This document shows, one piece after another, positions 19,189 to 26,732 of a DNA stretch of 64,000 bases; position 1 is the stretch's first letter, and the number at the start of each line of letters is the position of its first letter. The translations under genes and the position numbers were made by a program. The notes beneath the pieces are model-generated. The model made no database searches. It was given only the letters and a program-made list of their open reading frames with translations, and had not been told where the DNA came from. This DNA is from Egbenema bharatensis. GTDB lineage: Bacteria; Cyanobacteriota; Cyanobacteriia; Elainellales; Elainellaceae. The stretch is from the NCBI RefSeq assembly GCF_048077055.1, contig NZ_CP182236.1, positions 5,022,001 through 5,086,000 on the forward strand, given 5' to 3'.

Positions 19189-19854
19189 TCAGGAAAATAG
19201 GATGGTTGTGGCGGTTTGCAGGGTTTTTAGTCCTTTGAGGGAACCCCGAATCAGACGAGTGGCGGCGATCGGCTGACGGATCATCCCCCATGCCATTGGG
19301 AGGGGTCGCAGGGAACCGTTAGCATCGATCGCACGGTTCAAATCAGGTAAATCGTGGTGACAATCATCGCTCACTACCCGAAGCGTTGCGATCGCCAGGT
19401 TCATTCCCTCCAGCGTTTTGAGAATTGCGGTTCCTTCCATGTCTACTATGTCCGCTCCAGAGGTTTGCGCCAGAATTTGCTTGTCCTGAGCTGAAGCAAT
19501 CAGTCGATCGCTGGTCAATGCCTGCACCAGAGGAGCTTCCAGACGAGATTGGATCATTGCATTGAGGGTGCGATCGCCCTGCCAAAGGTTGCGTTGCTGA
19601 TCCAAACAATTCTCGTACAACACGACATCTCCCACACCATAGGACGGATTTAGGCTGCCGCAAAGCCCCATGATCAGAACAGTATAGATGGATTGCAAGT
19701 CTGAATGCTGCTGCCAATGCTGTAAATACCGCGTCACGGGTTGAATTCCGACTGGAATGGCCACAACCTGCGGGATAGGCTGCACCACATGAGTGAGTCC
19801 TTTACAAACGGACTGATATTCTGCACCTTGGGGAACCAGGATGAGGTCAATCAC
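19189..19854 (-). CDS. Phosphorylase family 1 (nucleoside phosphorylase / MTAN-like) protein
   Basis: 221 residues. The N-terminal ILVPQGAEYQSV, the glycine-rich MGLCGSLNP and the C-terminal catalytic-type motif ADIVDMEGTAIL match the purine/uridine phosphorylase and methylthioadenosine nucleosidase fold; VVSDDCHHDLPDL follows. The D-M-E-G segment holds the ribose-binding Met-Glu pair. It is slightly shorter than MTAN enzymes, so the exact substrate cannot be given. Cyanobacteria often carry such genes near hopanoid or secondary metabolism genes, but none are seen here. Confidence 0.75.
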   Translation of the reverse strand: MIDLILVPQGAEYQSVCKGLTHVVQPIPQVVAIPVGIQPVTRYLQHWQQHSDLQSIYTVLIMGLCGSLNPSYGVGDVVLYENCLDQQRNLWQGDRTLNAMIQSRLEAPLVQALTSDRLIASAQDKQILAQTSGADIVDMEGTAILKTLEGMNLAIATLRVVSDDCHHDLPDLNRAIDANGSLRPLPMAWGMIRQPIAATRLIRGSLKGLKTLQTATTILFS

Positions 19855-19921
19855 AATGGGGCGATCGGGTAAATTTGAGATTCAGAATAGCACTGGGAGT
19901 GGATGGTGCGTCAGGAAATAC

Positions 19922-20016
19922 CGATCGCCCAAATTATAAGCCCCCCAACGAAGTCGATCGCAGAGGGGCGGTACTCATAAGAGATTCAGTTAACGCTTTG
20001 CTATATCCAGATCTAC
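19922..20016. repeat. 95-bp direct repeat, copy 1 (left edge of accessory island)
   Basis: About 90% identical to 22655-22749. It includes CCCC...GAGGGG hairpin arms around a GAAGTCGATCGCA centre, then GATTCAGTTAACGCTTTGC. Together the two copies bracket the RHH gene, the IS element and the VapBC-type pair in direct orientation. Confidence 0.9.
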
Positions 20017-20048
20017 AACTGGGCTGAGACTGATTTCGGAAAGGTTGA

Positions 20049-20258
20049 CTAACCCTGCTGATCTTCGTGATTTTTTCGCTGCAATCGTCCATCTGTTCTG
20101 GCACGAGCGATCGACTCTTCGATGAGTAGGGCAGCCATTTGAGACAAAGAACGCCGTTCCGCATGGGCAAGCTGTTCAAGCTCTGCCTTGATTTCTTCAG
20201 ATAAATAAACCGCAATCCTGGGAATTTTAGCAGGCACATCAAACCAGAAATCCTTCAT
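20049..20258 (-). CDS. CopG-like ribbon-helix-helix protein (probable orphan antitoxin/regulator)
   Basis: 69 residues from ATG at 20258, which has CTAGGATTGAA upstream as ribosome-binding site; a longer start at 20294 lacks one. The core RIAVYLSEEIKAELEQLAH followed by RRSLSQMAALLIEESI is a ribbon-helix-helix fold: one beta strand and two helices. It binds DNA as a dimer in this family. No toxin gene is adjacent, so it may be a solitary remnant of a toxin-antitoxin pair. Confidence 0.72.
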   Translation of the reverse strand: MKDFWFDVPAKIPRIAVYLSEEIKAELEQLAHAERRSLSQMAALLIEESIARARTDGRLQRKNHEDQQG

Positions 20259-20407
20259 TTCAATCCTAGTCCTCAGAAGCACATCAAGTTTCATTTTAGC
20301 TTTAGGTGTGTCTCGGAGTGCTACCGAGTGCTAAACTTGTTGAACGATCGCCTTTTTGTGAAGCGGAGCTGGCGATCGGTTTTCTAATCGCGTTTGAGAG
20401 AAGTTGT

Positions 20408-20590
20408 ATGAACTGCGGTGAAGGCAATTGGATTGTGGTGATCTATCTCCCGAATCTGGCAAATCAAATCGTTGCGCGTTATCACCTCCGCAGCGAAGCT
20501 GAACACCACGCTAGAAAACTCAAGCGGATGCTGGGCGATCGGTATTCGGTTGAAGCGGTTTTCGATCTGCAAGTTGCTGAAACCAATTGA
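20408..20590 (+). CDS. Small conserved hypothetical protein
   Basis: 60 residues from ATG at 20408 (MNCGEGNWIVVIYLP), with AGAGAAG upstream. It looks globular: WIVVIYLPNLANQIVARYHL followed by SEAEHHARKLKRML and a final strand YSVEAVFDL, a beta-alpha-beta order. Similar short proteins occur in cyanobacterial accessory DNA; function unknown. The upstream 34 codons of the open frame are not considered coding. Confidence 0.55.
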   Translation: MNCGEGNWIVVIYLPNLANQIVARYHLRSEAEHHARKLKRMLGDRYSVEAVFDLQVAETN

Positions 20591-20648
20591 TTCAGTCTGA
20601 TTCAAACCCGTTCTAAAATCACGCCTAATGTGAATTAGACAGAGCAGT

Positions 20649-21824
20649 TTAAGACTGTTGGAAGGTTAACACATGGATGCCAAACTGCTGTTTGAGCAAT
20701 AACCGCAGGGTATGGCTTGCCAGTTTAGCTGCAATGTGGACACAAAAGCCCTCTACGGTCTTGTTGAGCAAGCGTTCGGGGTTACGTCCAGTGTTTTGAA
20801 TTTCATGAAACACCCCTTCAATGCGCTGACGCACTTTGGAGATGAAGCGATTGAGGGATGGGGGATGCTGCTGTTTCTGATTTTTGCGCAAGACAGTCCA
20901 AATCTGATTGCCGGTGCGCTGCTGCACTTGGAGTTGCCAGTCCTGGTCGATAAACCCCTTGTCACCGTAGATGGTGCACCCTCGGGCGACCGCTAAGAGC
21001 GACTCAATGGCAACCCGCTCATCGGTGTTGGCTGGGACTAAATCATAGGCAATCGGAATCCCGTTCCAGGTACTGAGTAAGGCGAGTTTGTAGCCGAAGT
21101 AATACATCTGGCGCGACGCACAATAGCCAGGGGTTGCATTGCCAGAAAAATCACTGCGTGTCTTGTCCCGCTTGAGTCCCAGTACGGGAATCGGTTTGGT
21201 GTCCACCAGCAGATGCGTTTGCTGGGTCGCTCCTAATGCCACGACCCAACTGCGTCGCAGTGATTCCAGCATCCCATCTAATTGGCGTAAGCGCCGATTG
21301 AATTGACTCTGATCCAACAACTGTGGAAACCAGCAGAGATAGTTGGCACGCATAAAGCCGAGAAACTGGGTTTCACCCGGAAAGGGCAGATAGTCCATCA
21401 GCAGTGCTAAGGTCAGCATTTCGCTATCACTGCGTGTCTTGTCCCGCTTGAGTCCCAGTACGGGAATCGGTTTGGTGTCCACCAGCAGATGCGTTTGCTG
21501 GGTCGCTCCTAATGCCACGACCCAACTGCGTCGCAGTGATTCCAGCATCCCATCTAATTGGCGTAAGCGCCGATTGAATTGACTCTGATCCAACAACTGT
21601 GGAAACCAGCAGAGATAGTTGGCACGCATAAAGCCGAGAAACTGGGTTTCACCCGGAAAGGGCAGATAGTCCATCAGCAGTGCTAAGGTCAGCATTTCGC
21701 TATCACTCAATTGCGCTTGTACTCCTGGTCGGGGGCAGTCTAACGGTGCAATCTGCTGGCGATACCAATCGTCTACCAGAACAAAAATGGTGGTCATCAG
21801 GCTGGGAAAGTCTATGCTAGTCAT
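20649..21824 (-). CDS. IS982-like DDE transposase carrying an in-frame 92-residue tandem duplication
   Basis: About 391 residues from ATG at 21824. A longer frame starts outside the terminal inverted repeat and is rejected. DDE-type landmarks are LLVDTKPIPV, YGDKGFIDQDW and a C-terminal RQRIEGVFHEI. A 92-residue segment beginning SDSEMLTLALLMDYLPFPG and ending GLKRDKTRS occurs twice in a row; the native protein would be about 299 residues. The duplication repeats the first catalytic Asp and the preceding helical region, so the enzyme is probably inactive or altered although the frame stays open. Confidence 0.85.
   Translation of the reverse strand: MTSIDFPSLMTTIFVLVDDWYRQQIAPLDCPRPGVQAQLSDSEMLTLALLMDYLPFPGETQFLGFMRANYLCWFPQLLDQSQFNRRLRQLDGMLESLRRSWVVALGATQQTHLLVDTKPIPVLGLKRDKTRSDSEMLTLALLMDYLPFPGETQFLGFMRANYLCWFPQLLDQSQFNRRLRQLDGMLESLRRSWVVALGATQQTHLLVDTKPIPVLGLKRDKTRSDFSGNATPGYCASRQMYYFGYKLALLSTWNGIPIAYDLVPANTDERVAIESLLAVARGCTIYGDKGFIDQDWQLQVQQRTGNQIWTVLRKNQKQQHPPSLNRFISKVRQRIEGVFHEIQNTGRNPERLLNKTVEGFCVHIAAKLASHTLRLLLKQQFGIHVLTFQQS
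21151..21702. repeat. Exact 276-bp tandem duplication inside the IS transposase
   Basis: Two consecutive units, 21151-21426 and 21427-21702, appear identical. The tetranucleotide TCAC is found at 21151, 21427 and 21703, i.e. at the start, junction and end. This is the mark of slippage or unequal exchange between TCAC microhomologies. Confidence 0.92.
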
Positions 21825-21917
21825 GGGAGAGGTGAGCTTCAAAGGTGGTACTTCGATTCTCAACCTCTCCCACCTTTTTGTCCAATTCACATTAGACGTA
21901 AATCCCAAAAACTACAA

Positions 21918-21950
21918 CTCTTGTGGGGTGGACATCTTGCCCGCCTAGTC
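21918..21950 (+). repeat. Interspersed hairpin repeat A (CTTGTGGGGTGG-CATCTTGCCCGCC type)
   Basis: Copy with one change (GGACATC for GGGCATC), 18 bp outside the right end of the IS element. The core GGGCATCTTGCCC forms a short hairpin in other copies. Confidence 0.8.
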
Positions 21951-21970
21951 CCTAGCAAATCTTGATCGCA

Positions 21971-22372
21971 TCACAGCAAAGAGTGAAAACCTGCTTGGGT
22001 AAAGTGCTGATCAAACGACAACACTTGCACAATGTCTGCCTCTTGCATTACGACAAAGGAAAGACAGTCCACCAAACTCCAAGCTTTATCTTGATACTTT
22101 CTGTAAAGTACAAGTGCTTGATTCAAAAGCCTGGCATTGAGGTGAACCACTTCCACCTCTACTGAAGTCAGGAAATATTCAATAATCGCTGCGGCTTCTT
22201 GCTTATGGCTGCGTGAGAGGGCATTACCAATTTCCAGCAAAACTGCATCAGTTGTCAGAAGGGGAGAGTTTTCAAAGCGATCGGCGAGTTGAAGTGCCTG
22301 ATTATGGTATTGATCTCGTTGATTAATCAGCGCAATCACAAAGCCTGAGTCAACGAAGATCCGATTCGACAC
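21971..22372 (-). CDS. vapC: PIN-domain toxin, VapC type
   Basis: 133 residues, normal for VapC. The PIN acidic residues are visible: IFVDSGFVIALIN (first Asp), LTTDAVLLEIGNAL (Glu), SLVDCLSFVVMQEADI (third Asp) and VLSFDQHFTQAGF (fourth Asp). VapC toxins are Mg-dependent ribonucleases, usually acting on tRNA or rRNA. It overlaps the upstream antitoxin gene by 23 bp, as expected of a toxin-antitoxin operon. It lies in the island between the 95-bp direct repeats. Confidence 0.88.
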   Translation of the reverse strand: MSNRIFVDSGFVIALINQRDQYHNQALQLADRFENSPLLTTDAVLLEIGNALSRSHKQEAAAIIEYFLTSVEVEVVHLNARLLNQALVLYRKYQDKAWSLVDCLSFVVMQEADIVQVLSFDQHFTQAGFHSLL

Positions 22373-22577
22373 GCTTTTCTCCGCTCAAATATAAATCAAG
22401 ATTGGCAGCGAAATCTTCGGGAGCCTCAATTTTAATGGTTTTTAGTTTTGCCATGAGACTCTGTGGCTTGCCTTTTTGTCTGGATTGCACAAAATCCTGC
22501 ACCAAGACATACAACTCGTTCAGGGCCGCATCATCCAAGTTATCAATTTCAGCTTGAATTAATTCTCTTGCAGTCAT
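22350..22577 (-). CDS. vapB: Antitoxin partner of the VapC-type toxin
   Basis: 75 residues. Helical N-terminus (LIQAEIDNLDDAALNELYVLVQDFV) and a charged C-terminal tail ending in SGEKRVESDL. No clear AbrB or RHH DNA-binding strand is seen, so it belongs to a DUF2281-like or related antitoxin class. The assignment rests on its position: immediately upstream of, and overlapping, the PIN toxin gene by 23 bp. The symbol is positional. Confidence 0.72.
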   Translation of the reverse strand: MTARELIQAEIDNLDDAALNELYVLVQDFVQSRQKGKPQSLMAKLKTIKIEAPEDFAANLDLYLSGEKRVESDLR

Positions 22578-22654
22578 CGTCTTAGTCTCCGATCGGATTC
22601 TGAGAATGCTTTTCTAGTCAGGTTAGGCAATTTGCTCACTGTTTCTTCATTCTA

Positions 22655-22749
22655 CGATCGCCGCAAATTATAAGCCCCTCAACGAAGACGATCGCAGAGG
22701 GGCGGTATTCATAGAGATTCACTTAACGCTTTGCTATATCGAGATCTAC
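22655..22749. repeat. 95-bp direct repeat, copy 2 (right edge of accessory island)
   Basis: Matches 19922-20016 at about 90%, same orientation. Starts CGATCGCCGCAAATTATAAG and ends GATCTAC. Sequence outside both repeats is unrelated. Confidence 0.9.
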
Positions 22750-22831
22750 TACTTGTTTACCTGCGATTCCAGATTGAGTTCATTTATTTGCCTAAATCGT
22801 TGCTTAAGAACGTGAATTAAATCATCTGATG

Positions 22832-22914
22832 GACTGGGCGGGCAAGACTTCGGCTTGAGCCCTTCGGCTTGAGCTCAGGTCGAAAGCTCAGTCGAAACGC
22901 TGCCCACCCCACAA
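22832..22914 (-). repeat. Hairpin repeat A interrupted by a nested repeat
   Basis: The left half GACTGGGCGGGCAAG (22832-22846) and right half TGCCCACCCCACAA (22901-22914) are the standard repeat read on the minus strand. Between them are about 54 bp rich in CTTCGGCTTGAGC, related to the insert at 12131-12238. The break is again right after GGCAAG. Confidence 0.8.
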
Positions 22915-22956
22915 AAATTTTGGATGATTCAATCATCATTACTCCAGCAGGTCAAA

Positions 22957-23094
22957 CTACTGGGGGCGTTTGGATAAAATCACCAGACAGCTTGCAATTT
23001 TTCGCTGGTAGGTTCCCTGGAGCAGAATTTCTCGGCTCAGTTGAATTAACAGTGCCTTGATCTCGTTTGCCTCGGCTTCGGTCAGCATAATCAT
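22957..23094 (-). CDS. Candidate 45-residue small protein
   Basis: Translation begins MIMLTEAEANEIKALLIQLS and ends with RKIASCLVILSKRP. ATG at 23094 is preceded by GAGGTGAAT, a reasonable ribosome-binding site. The composition is protein-like, with two amphipathic helices. It faces away from the RHH gene at 23178, with an 83-bp divergent spacer. I do not recognise the family; an antitoxin-like or regulatory mini-protein is possible given its neighbours. Confidence 0.45.
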   Translation of the reverse strand: MIMLTEAEANEIKALLIQLSREILLQGTYQRKIASCLVILSKRPQ

Positions 23095-23177
23095 AGATTC
23101 ACCTCGTTTAGTAGTACACCTTTTCTGATGTAGAGTAGCGTCACCCTAGATGTACCATAACTTTACATTGCGATCTT

Positions 23178-23381
23178 ATGATTTGTCCAGATGCTTCCAA
23201 GATTGCCTCCAAAGTTGTGACAACCAATAAGGAACGAGTTACCCTATATATTCCGGGTGAGCTTAAAGAAAAGCTCGTCAAATTGGCAGAGAAAGACAGA
23301 CGATCGCTGTCGGTATATATAGAGGTTCTCGTTAGAGATGCCTTAGCGCGTAGGGGCATCACGGTAGAAGAGGAGGAATGA
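23178..23381 (+). CDS. Ribbon-helix-helix (CopG-type) protein
   Basis: 67 residues. The RVTLYIPGELKEKLVKLAEKD core followed by RRSLSVYIEVLVRDAL gives a strand-helix-helix pattern of RHH antitoxins or repressors, ending in an acidic tail EEEE. No toxin partner follows; the next gene is another antitoxin-like frame 59 bp on. No strong ribosome-binding site is seen before the ATG. Confidence 0.72.
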   Translation: MICPDASKIASKVVTTNKERVTLYIPGELKEKLVKLAEKDRRSLSVYIEVLVRDALARRGITVEEEE

Positions 23382-23440
23382 AATCGATATTGCCCCTGAT
23401 GATAGGTTGAGACTGGGCTATATGTGATGAGGCGAAAACG

Positions 23441-23635
23441 ATGCGTGGTGTACAGTTTGTAGTGAATGAGGCTGGAGAAAAAACAGCTGTGCTGCTAGAT
23501 TTGCAGGAATGGGGCGAACTCTGGGGCGATTTTTACGACATCTTAGTTTCGCAGGCTAGAGCGCAGGAGGACACCGTTTCCTGGGACAAGCTGGAAGCAG
23601 AAGGAGTAGACAGTCCTTGTCATGATGATGACTAA
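23441..23635 (+). CDS. Antitoxin-like protein preceding a relE remnant
   Basis: 64 residues, MRGVQFVVNEAGEKTAVLLD followed by WGELWGDFYDIL and an acidic end. This organisation (strand-turn-strand then an ELWEDFYD-like helix) is common in the antitoxin genes that precede RelE toxins in cyanobacteria. Downstream, after a 36-bp hairpin repeat, lies only the C-terminal part of a RelE-type toxin (23736-23864), supporting the role but showing that the pair is broken. Confidence 0.68.
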   Translation: MRGVQFVVNEAGEKTAVLLDLQEWGELWGDFYDILVSQARAQEDTVSWDKLEAEGVDSPCHDDD

Positions 23636-23660
23636 GGAATGAAAATTTAATAATCTGAAA

Positions 23661-23696
23661 TTCTTGTGGGGTGGGCATCTTGCCCGCCCAGTCAAC
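23661..23696 (+). repeat. Interspersed hairpin repeat A
   Basis: Full consensus copy, TTGTGGGGTGGGCATCTTGC then CCGCCCAGTCAAC. Similarity to the copy at 29996-30032 extends outside the core (from about 23640 to about 23735), suggesting a mobile unit of roughly 90 bp. It sits exactly where the 5' part of the relE-type toxin is missing. Confidence 0.88.
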
Positions 23697-23735
23697 AAAG
23701 AAAACCGTTGCAGGTTATTTAATTCATGATCCTGA

Positions 23736-23864
23736 GTATGCAGTTTAGTTCAAAGCTTCAACTACATTCGTGTTGGCGATTATCGGATCGTTTATGAAAT
23801 TGACGATCGCGCTCGAAGCGTTCAGGTCACAAGGGTCAGACACCGTCGTGATGTTTACGAATAG
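23736..23864 (+). pseudogene. C-terminal remnant of a RelE/ParE-type toxin
   Basis: The open stretch ends YIRVGDYRIVYEI, then VQVTRVRHRRDVYE and TAG at 23862-23864. This is the classic RelE C-terminus (R-x-GDYR-x-x-Y...HR-x-x-VY). The first half of the toxin is absent and a stop (TGA at 23733) precedes it. Position downstream of an antitoxin-like gene fits a decayed toxin-antitoxin locus. Confidence 0.78.
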
Positions 23865-23925
23865 ACTGTTCCATTCCCTACGTCTTACAGTAGTTGTAGT
23901 GACATCCGTAGGATAATCATCGCTC

Positions 23926-26612
23926 ATGGTAGAGCCACGTCCAAAACCCTCCCTGCGAGAACGGTTCAATATTTCTCGATGGGCGATACAATCACCCTGG
24001 CTAACCATCAGCTTCTGGCTGGCGGTATCCGTCGCGGGACTGTTCGCCCTCAGTTCATTGCGCTATGCTCTGTTCCCTGATGTCACTTTTCCCGTGGTGG
24101 TGGTAAACGCCTCAGCCCCGATCGCCTCTGCCCTGGACACCGAATCAACTCTGACGGTGCCGATCGAACAGGAATTAGAGGAAGTGGCGGGTGTGACGGA
24201 TGTGGACTCGACTACCTATCCAGGACGATCGGTAGTCAGTCTACGGTTTCAGGTGGGCAGCGATCTGGCGGCATCCACTGAGGAAGTAGAGGCGGCCTTA
24301 GCGGATCTGGAATTTGATGCAGAAGCCAGCTTTTCAGTCATTCCAGTCAATTTGAATGAAGCGTCGGTGGCCAGCTATGCCATTGAAAGTGAGACGCTGG
24401 ATTTAGAGGAACTATCAGAAATTACTGAAGCGGAAATTGTCCCGGCGATCGAAGCCTTACCGGGGGTCTTGCGGGTAGACCTGTTGGGGGTGCCAGCGGC
24501 GATCGATCCGACTCAACCGCCATCAATTGAGCAACTTTTGACTCAGGGAGCCACGATCGTCCGGTTTAATGGCAATTCCGCTCTGGCGATTCAGATCATT
24601 AAAGAAGGGGCGGCGAACACGCTGGAAGTGGCGGATGCAGTGGCGGATGAAATCAACGTCTTGGGGACAGAATTGCCCAATGTGCAATTAACCCTGGCCG
24701 CAACCCAGGCAGACTACATTCGATCGGCAACTCAGGCAACGATTCGGGCCCTGATTGAAGCAATTATTCTGTCGATTTTGATCATTTATCCCTTCCTCCG
24801 CAATTGGCGAGCCACCCTAATTTCGGCCCTGGCGATTCCGATCTCCCTGCTGGGTACATTTATCGTCATGGCAATCTACGGCTTTAACCTGGAAACCATT
24901 ACCCTGCTGGCCCTGGCGATGGTGATTGGGATTCTGATTGACGATGCGATCGTGGATGTGGAAAATGTCTCCCGCCATATCGATCGCGGCGAACCTCCCC
25001 GCCAGGCGGCCATTGCCTCAACGAACGAAGTTGGGTTAGCGGTGATTGCGACTACGGCGGTAGCAGTAGCGGTGTTCCTTCCCATTGGCACTATGCGTGG
25101 GGTATTAGGACAATTCTTTACCCCCTTTGGCATTACCATTTCGGCGGCTCTGATCATTTCAACAATGGTGGCCCGCACCCTCTCTCCCTCCCTGGCAGCC
25201 TACCTGCTGAAACCCCGGCGATCGCCTGCCCCTGAAGCTCCAGACTCCACCCCTCCACCCTCGACTCCCCTCGCCAACGGCTATCACACTGCGCTGTCCT
25301 GGGCCCTGCACCACCGGGGGATGGTGATTTTGCTGGCCCTCCTCAGCTTTATCGCCGGGTTAGCTCTGATTCCCCTGATTCCCACTGGCTTTATTCCCCA
25401 GCTCGATCGCGGTGAGTTCAACATCCTCTACACCACCCCTCAGCCGGAGATTCCCCCAGAGTTTTTGACTCCCCAACAGGCTCCTCCCCAACTACCACCC
25501 GGACAGCTTCCTCCCCCCACCCTCCTGTTCGATCCCCTGGCAGAATCCCTGGAGGTCGCGGAAGAACTGGATGAATTTGTCCTGGAATCGTCAGAAGTTG
25601 AGACTGTCTTTACCATCGTCGGTTCTCGTCAGGGAGAAACCAACCGGGGCAGGATCTACGTCCGCTTGAGGGACGATCGCACTCTCTCCACCGCAGAAGT
25701 GCAGGCCCAACTACGGGAGGAACTGCCCGATATTCCTGGAGTTGTAACCAGCGTCGAGGACATTCAGTTTGTTGATACGGGGGGCGGTCAGCCCGTACAA
25801 GTCCGCATTGTTGGTGAAGATCTGGAACAGCTCGACGAAACCGCCCAGGCAATCGAGGCGCGACTATCCGAAATTCCCGGCTTTGAAGATGTCACCGCAA
25901 CTCAAATTCTGGATGATGACGATACGGTCGTGGCCATTACCCGATCGAATGGAGAGCGGATTGCGACCATTGGTGCCAACCTGGGCCAGGGCTTTACCAT
26001 TGGTGAGGCGGGCGATCGAGCGACGCAGGAAGTGAACGCAATTCTGCCAGCGGGAATTTCCCTGGAATTAGGAGGGGATTCGGCCCAGGTGGATGAAGTC
26101 CTGGAGGGTTTCCGCTCTGCCCTATCCCTATCGCTAGTTTGTATCCTGCTGGTGTTGCTGGTGCTGTTCCGCAGTGTGGTGGATACGCTGGTGATTTTCC
26201 TGTCTCTGCCCCTGGCGATCGTGGGAGCGATGCTGGGATTGTTATTAGTGCAAAGCGACTTCGGCATGATTTCGCTGATCGGAATTATTTTCCTGCTGGG
26301 CTTGACCAACAAAAACGCCATCCTGATCGTGGACTACATCAAGCAATTGCGGAAGTCTGGGATGGATCGTCGTCAGGCTATCCTGGAAGCGGTTCCCACC
26401 CGCCTCCGCCCCATCCTGATGACCACTGCGTCAACGATCCTGGGAATGCTGCCCCTGGCACTGGGAGTCCGAGCTGGTGTGGAATTACGGGCCCAATGGC
26501 GGTGGCGATTATTGGCGGATTGATCACCTCCACGTTGCTTAGCTTACTGGTGGTTCCAGTGGTTTACGATCTGCTGGATGATGTGCGATCGAGGGTTTTG
26601 AAGCGGGGGTAG
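23926..26612 (+). CDS. RND-family efflux transporter (AcrB/CusA-like), one-base frameshift near 26491
   Basis: About 895 residues once read through. The N-terminal membrane segment is WLTISFWLAVSVAGLFAL, and the RND proton-relay segment LALAMVIGILIDDAIVDVEN has the DD pair in TM4. A periplasmic domain with Pro/Gln-rich insert (about 505-530) follows the second half start. Near the end VELRA runs out of frame, and the next frame continues MAVAIIGGLITSTLLSLLVV. Adding one C to CCC at 26492-26494 restores the usual LRAPMAVAIIGG. It is shorter than AcrB (about 1040). No membrane-fusion partner is in the window. Starts at ATG 23926. Confidence 0.87.
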
Positions 26613-26732
26613 AGATTGGAGAACGGTATCTACCGCCAATCCCCTCCAGATTCCTGATCCTGACCTTCGTTTAGCGGTACACTGTCTGATCGAACGTAGC
26701 GATCGTGTAGCGGCTCCACAGGAAAACTGACT

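Larger units (their letters stand above)
20621..21899 (-). mobile_element. IS982-family-like insertion sequence with internal 276-bp duplication
   Basis: Bounded by 20-bp terminal inverted repeats, 18/20 identical: 20621-20640 (ACGCCTAATGTGAATTAGAC) and 21880-21899. Both ends are flanked by AAATC (20616-20620 and 21900-21904), a probable 5-bp target duplication, so the boundaries are well supported. Total 1279 bp; removing the internal duplication gives 1003 bp, the normal IS982 size. One transposase gene fills the element. The intact ends and target duplication suggest recent insertion. Confidence 0.88.
22578..22956. other. Intergenic region with direct repeat and nested hairpin repeat
   Basis: Contains the second 95-bp direct repeat and the interrupted hairpin repeat (both listed). 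Otherwise no gene is seen; it also holds the promoter side of the vapBC-type operon. Confidence 0.6.
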
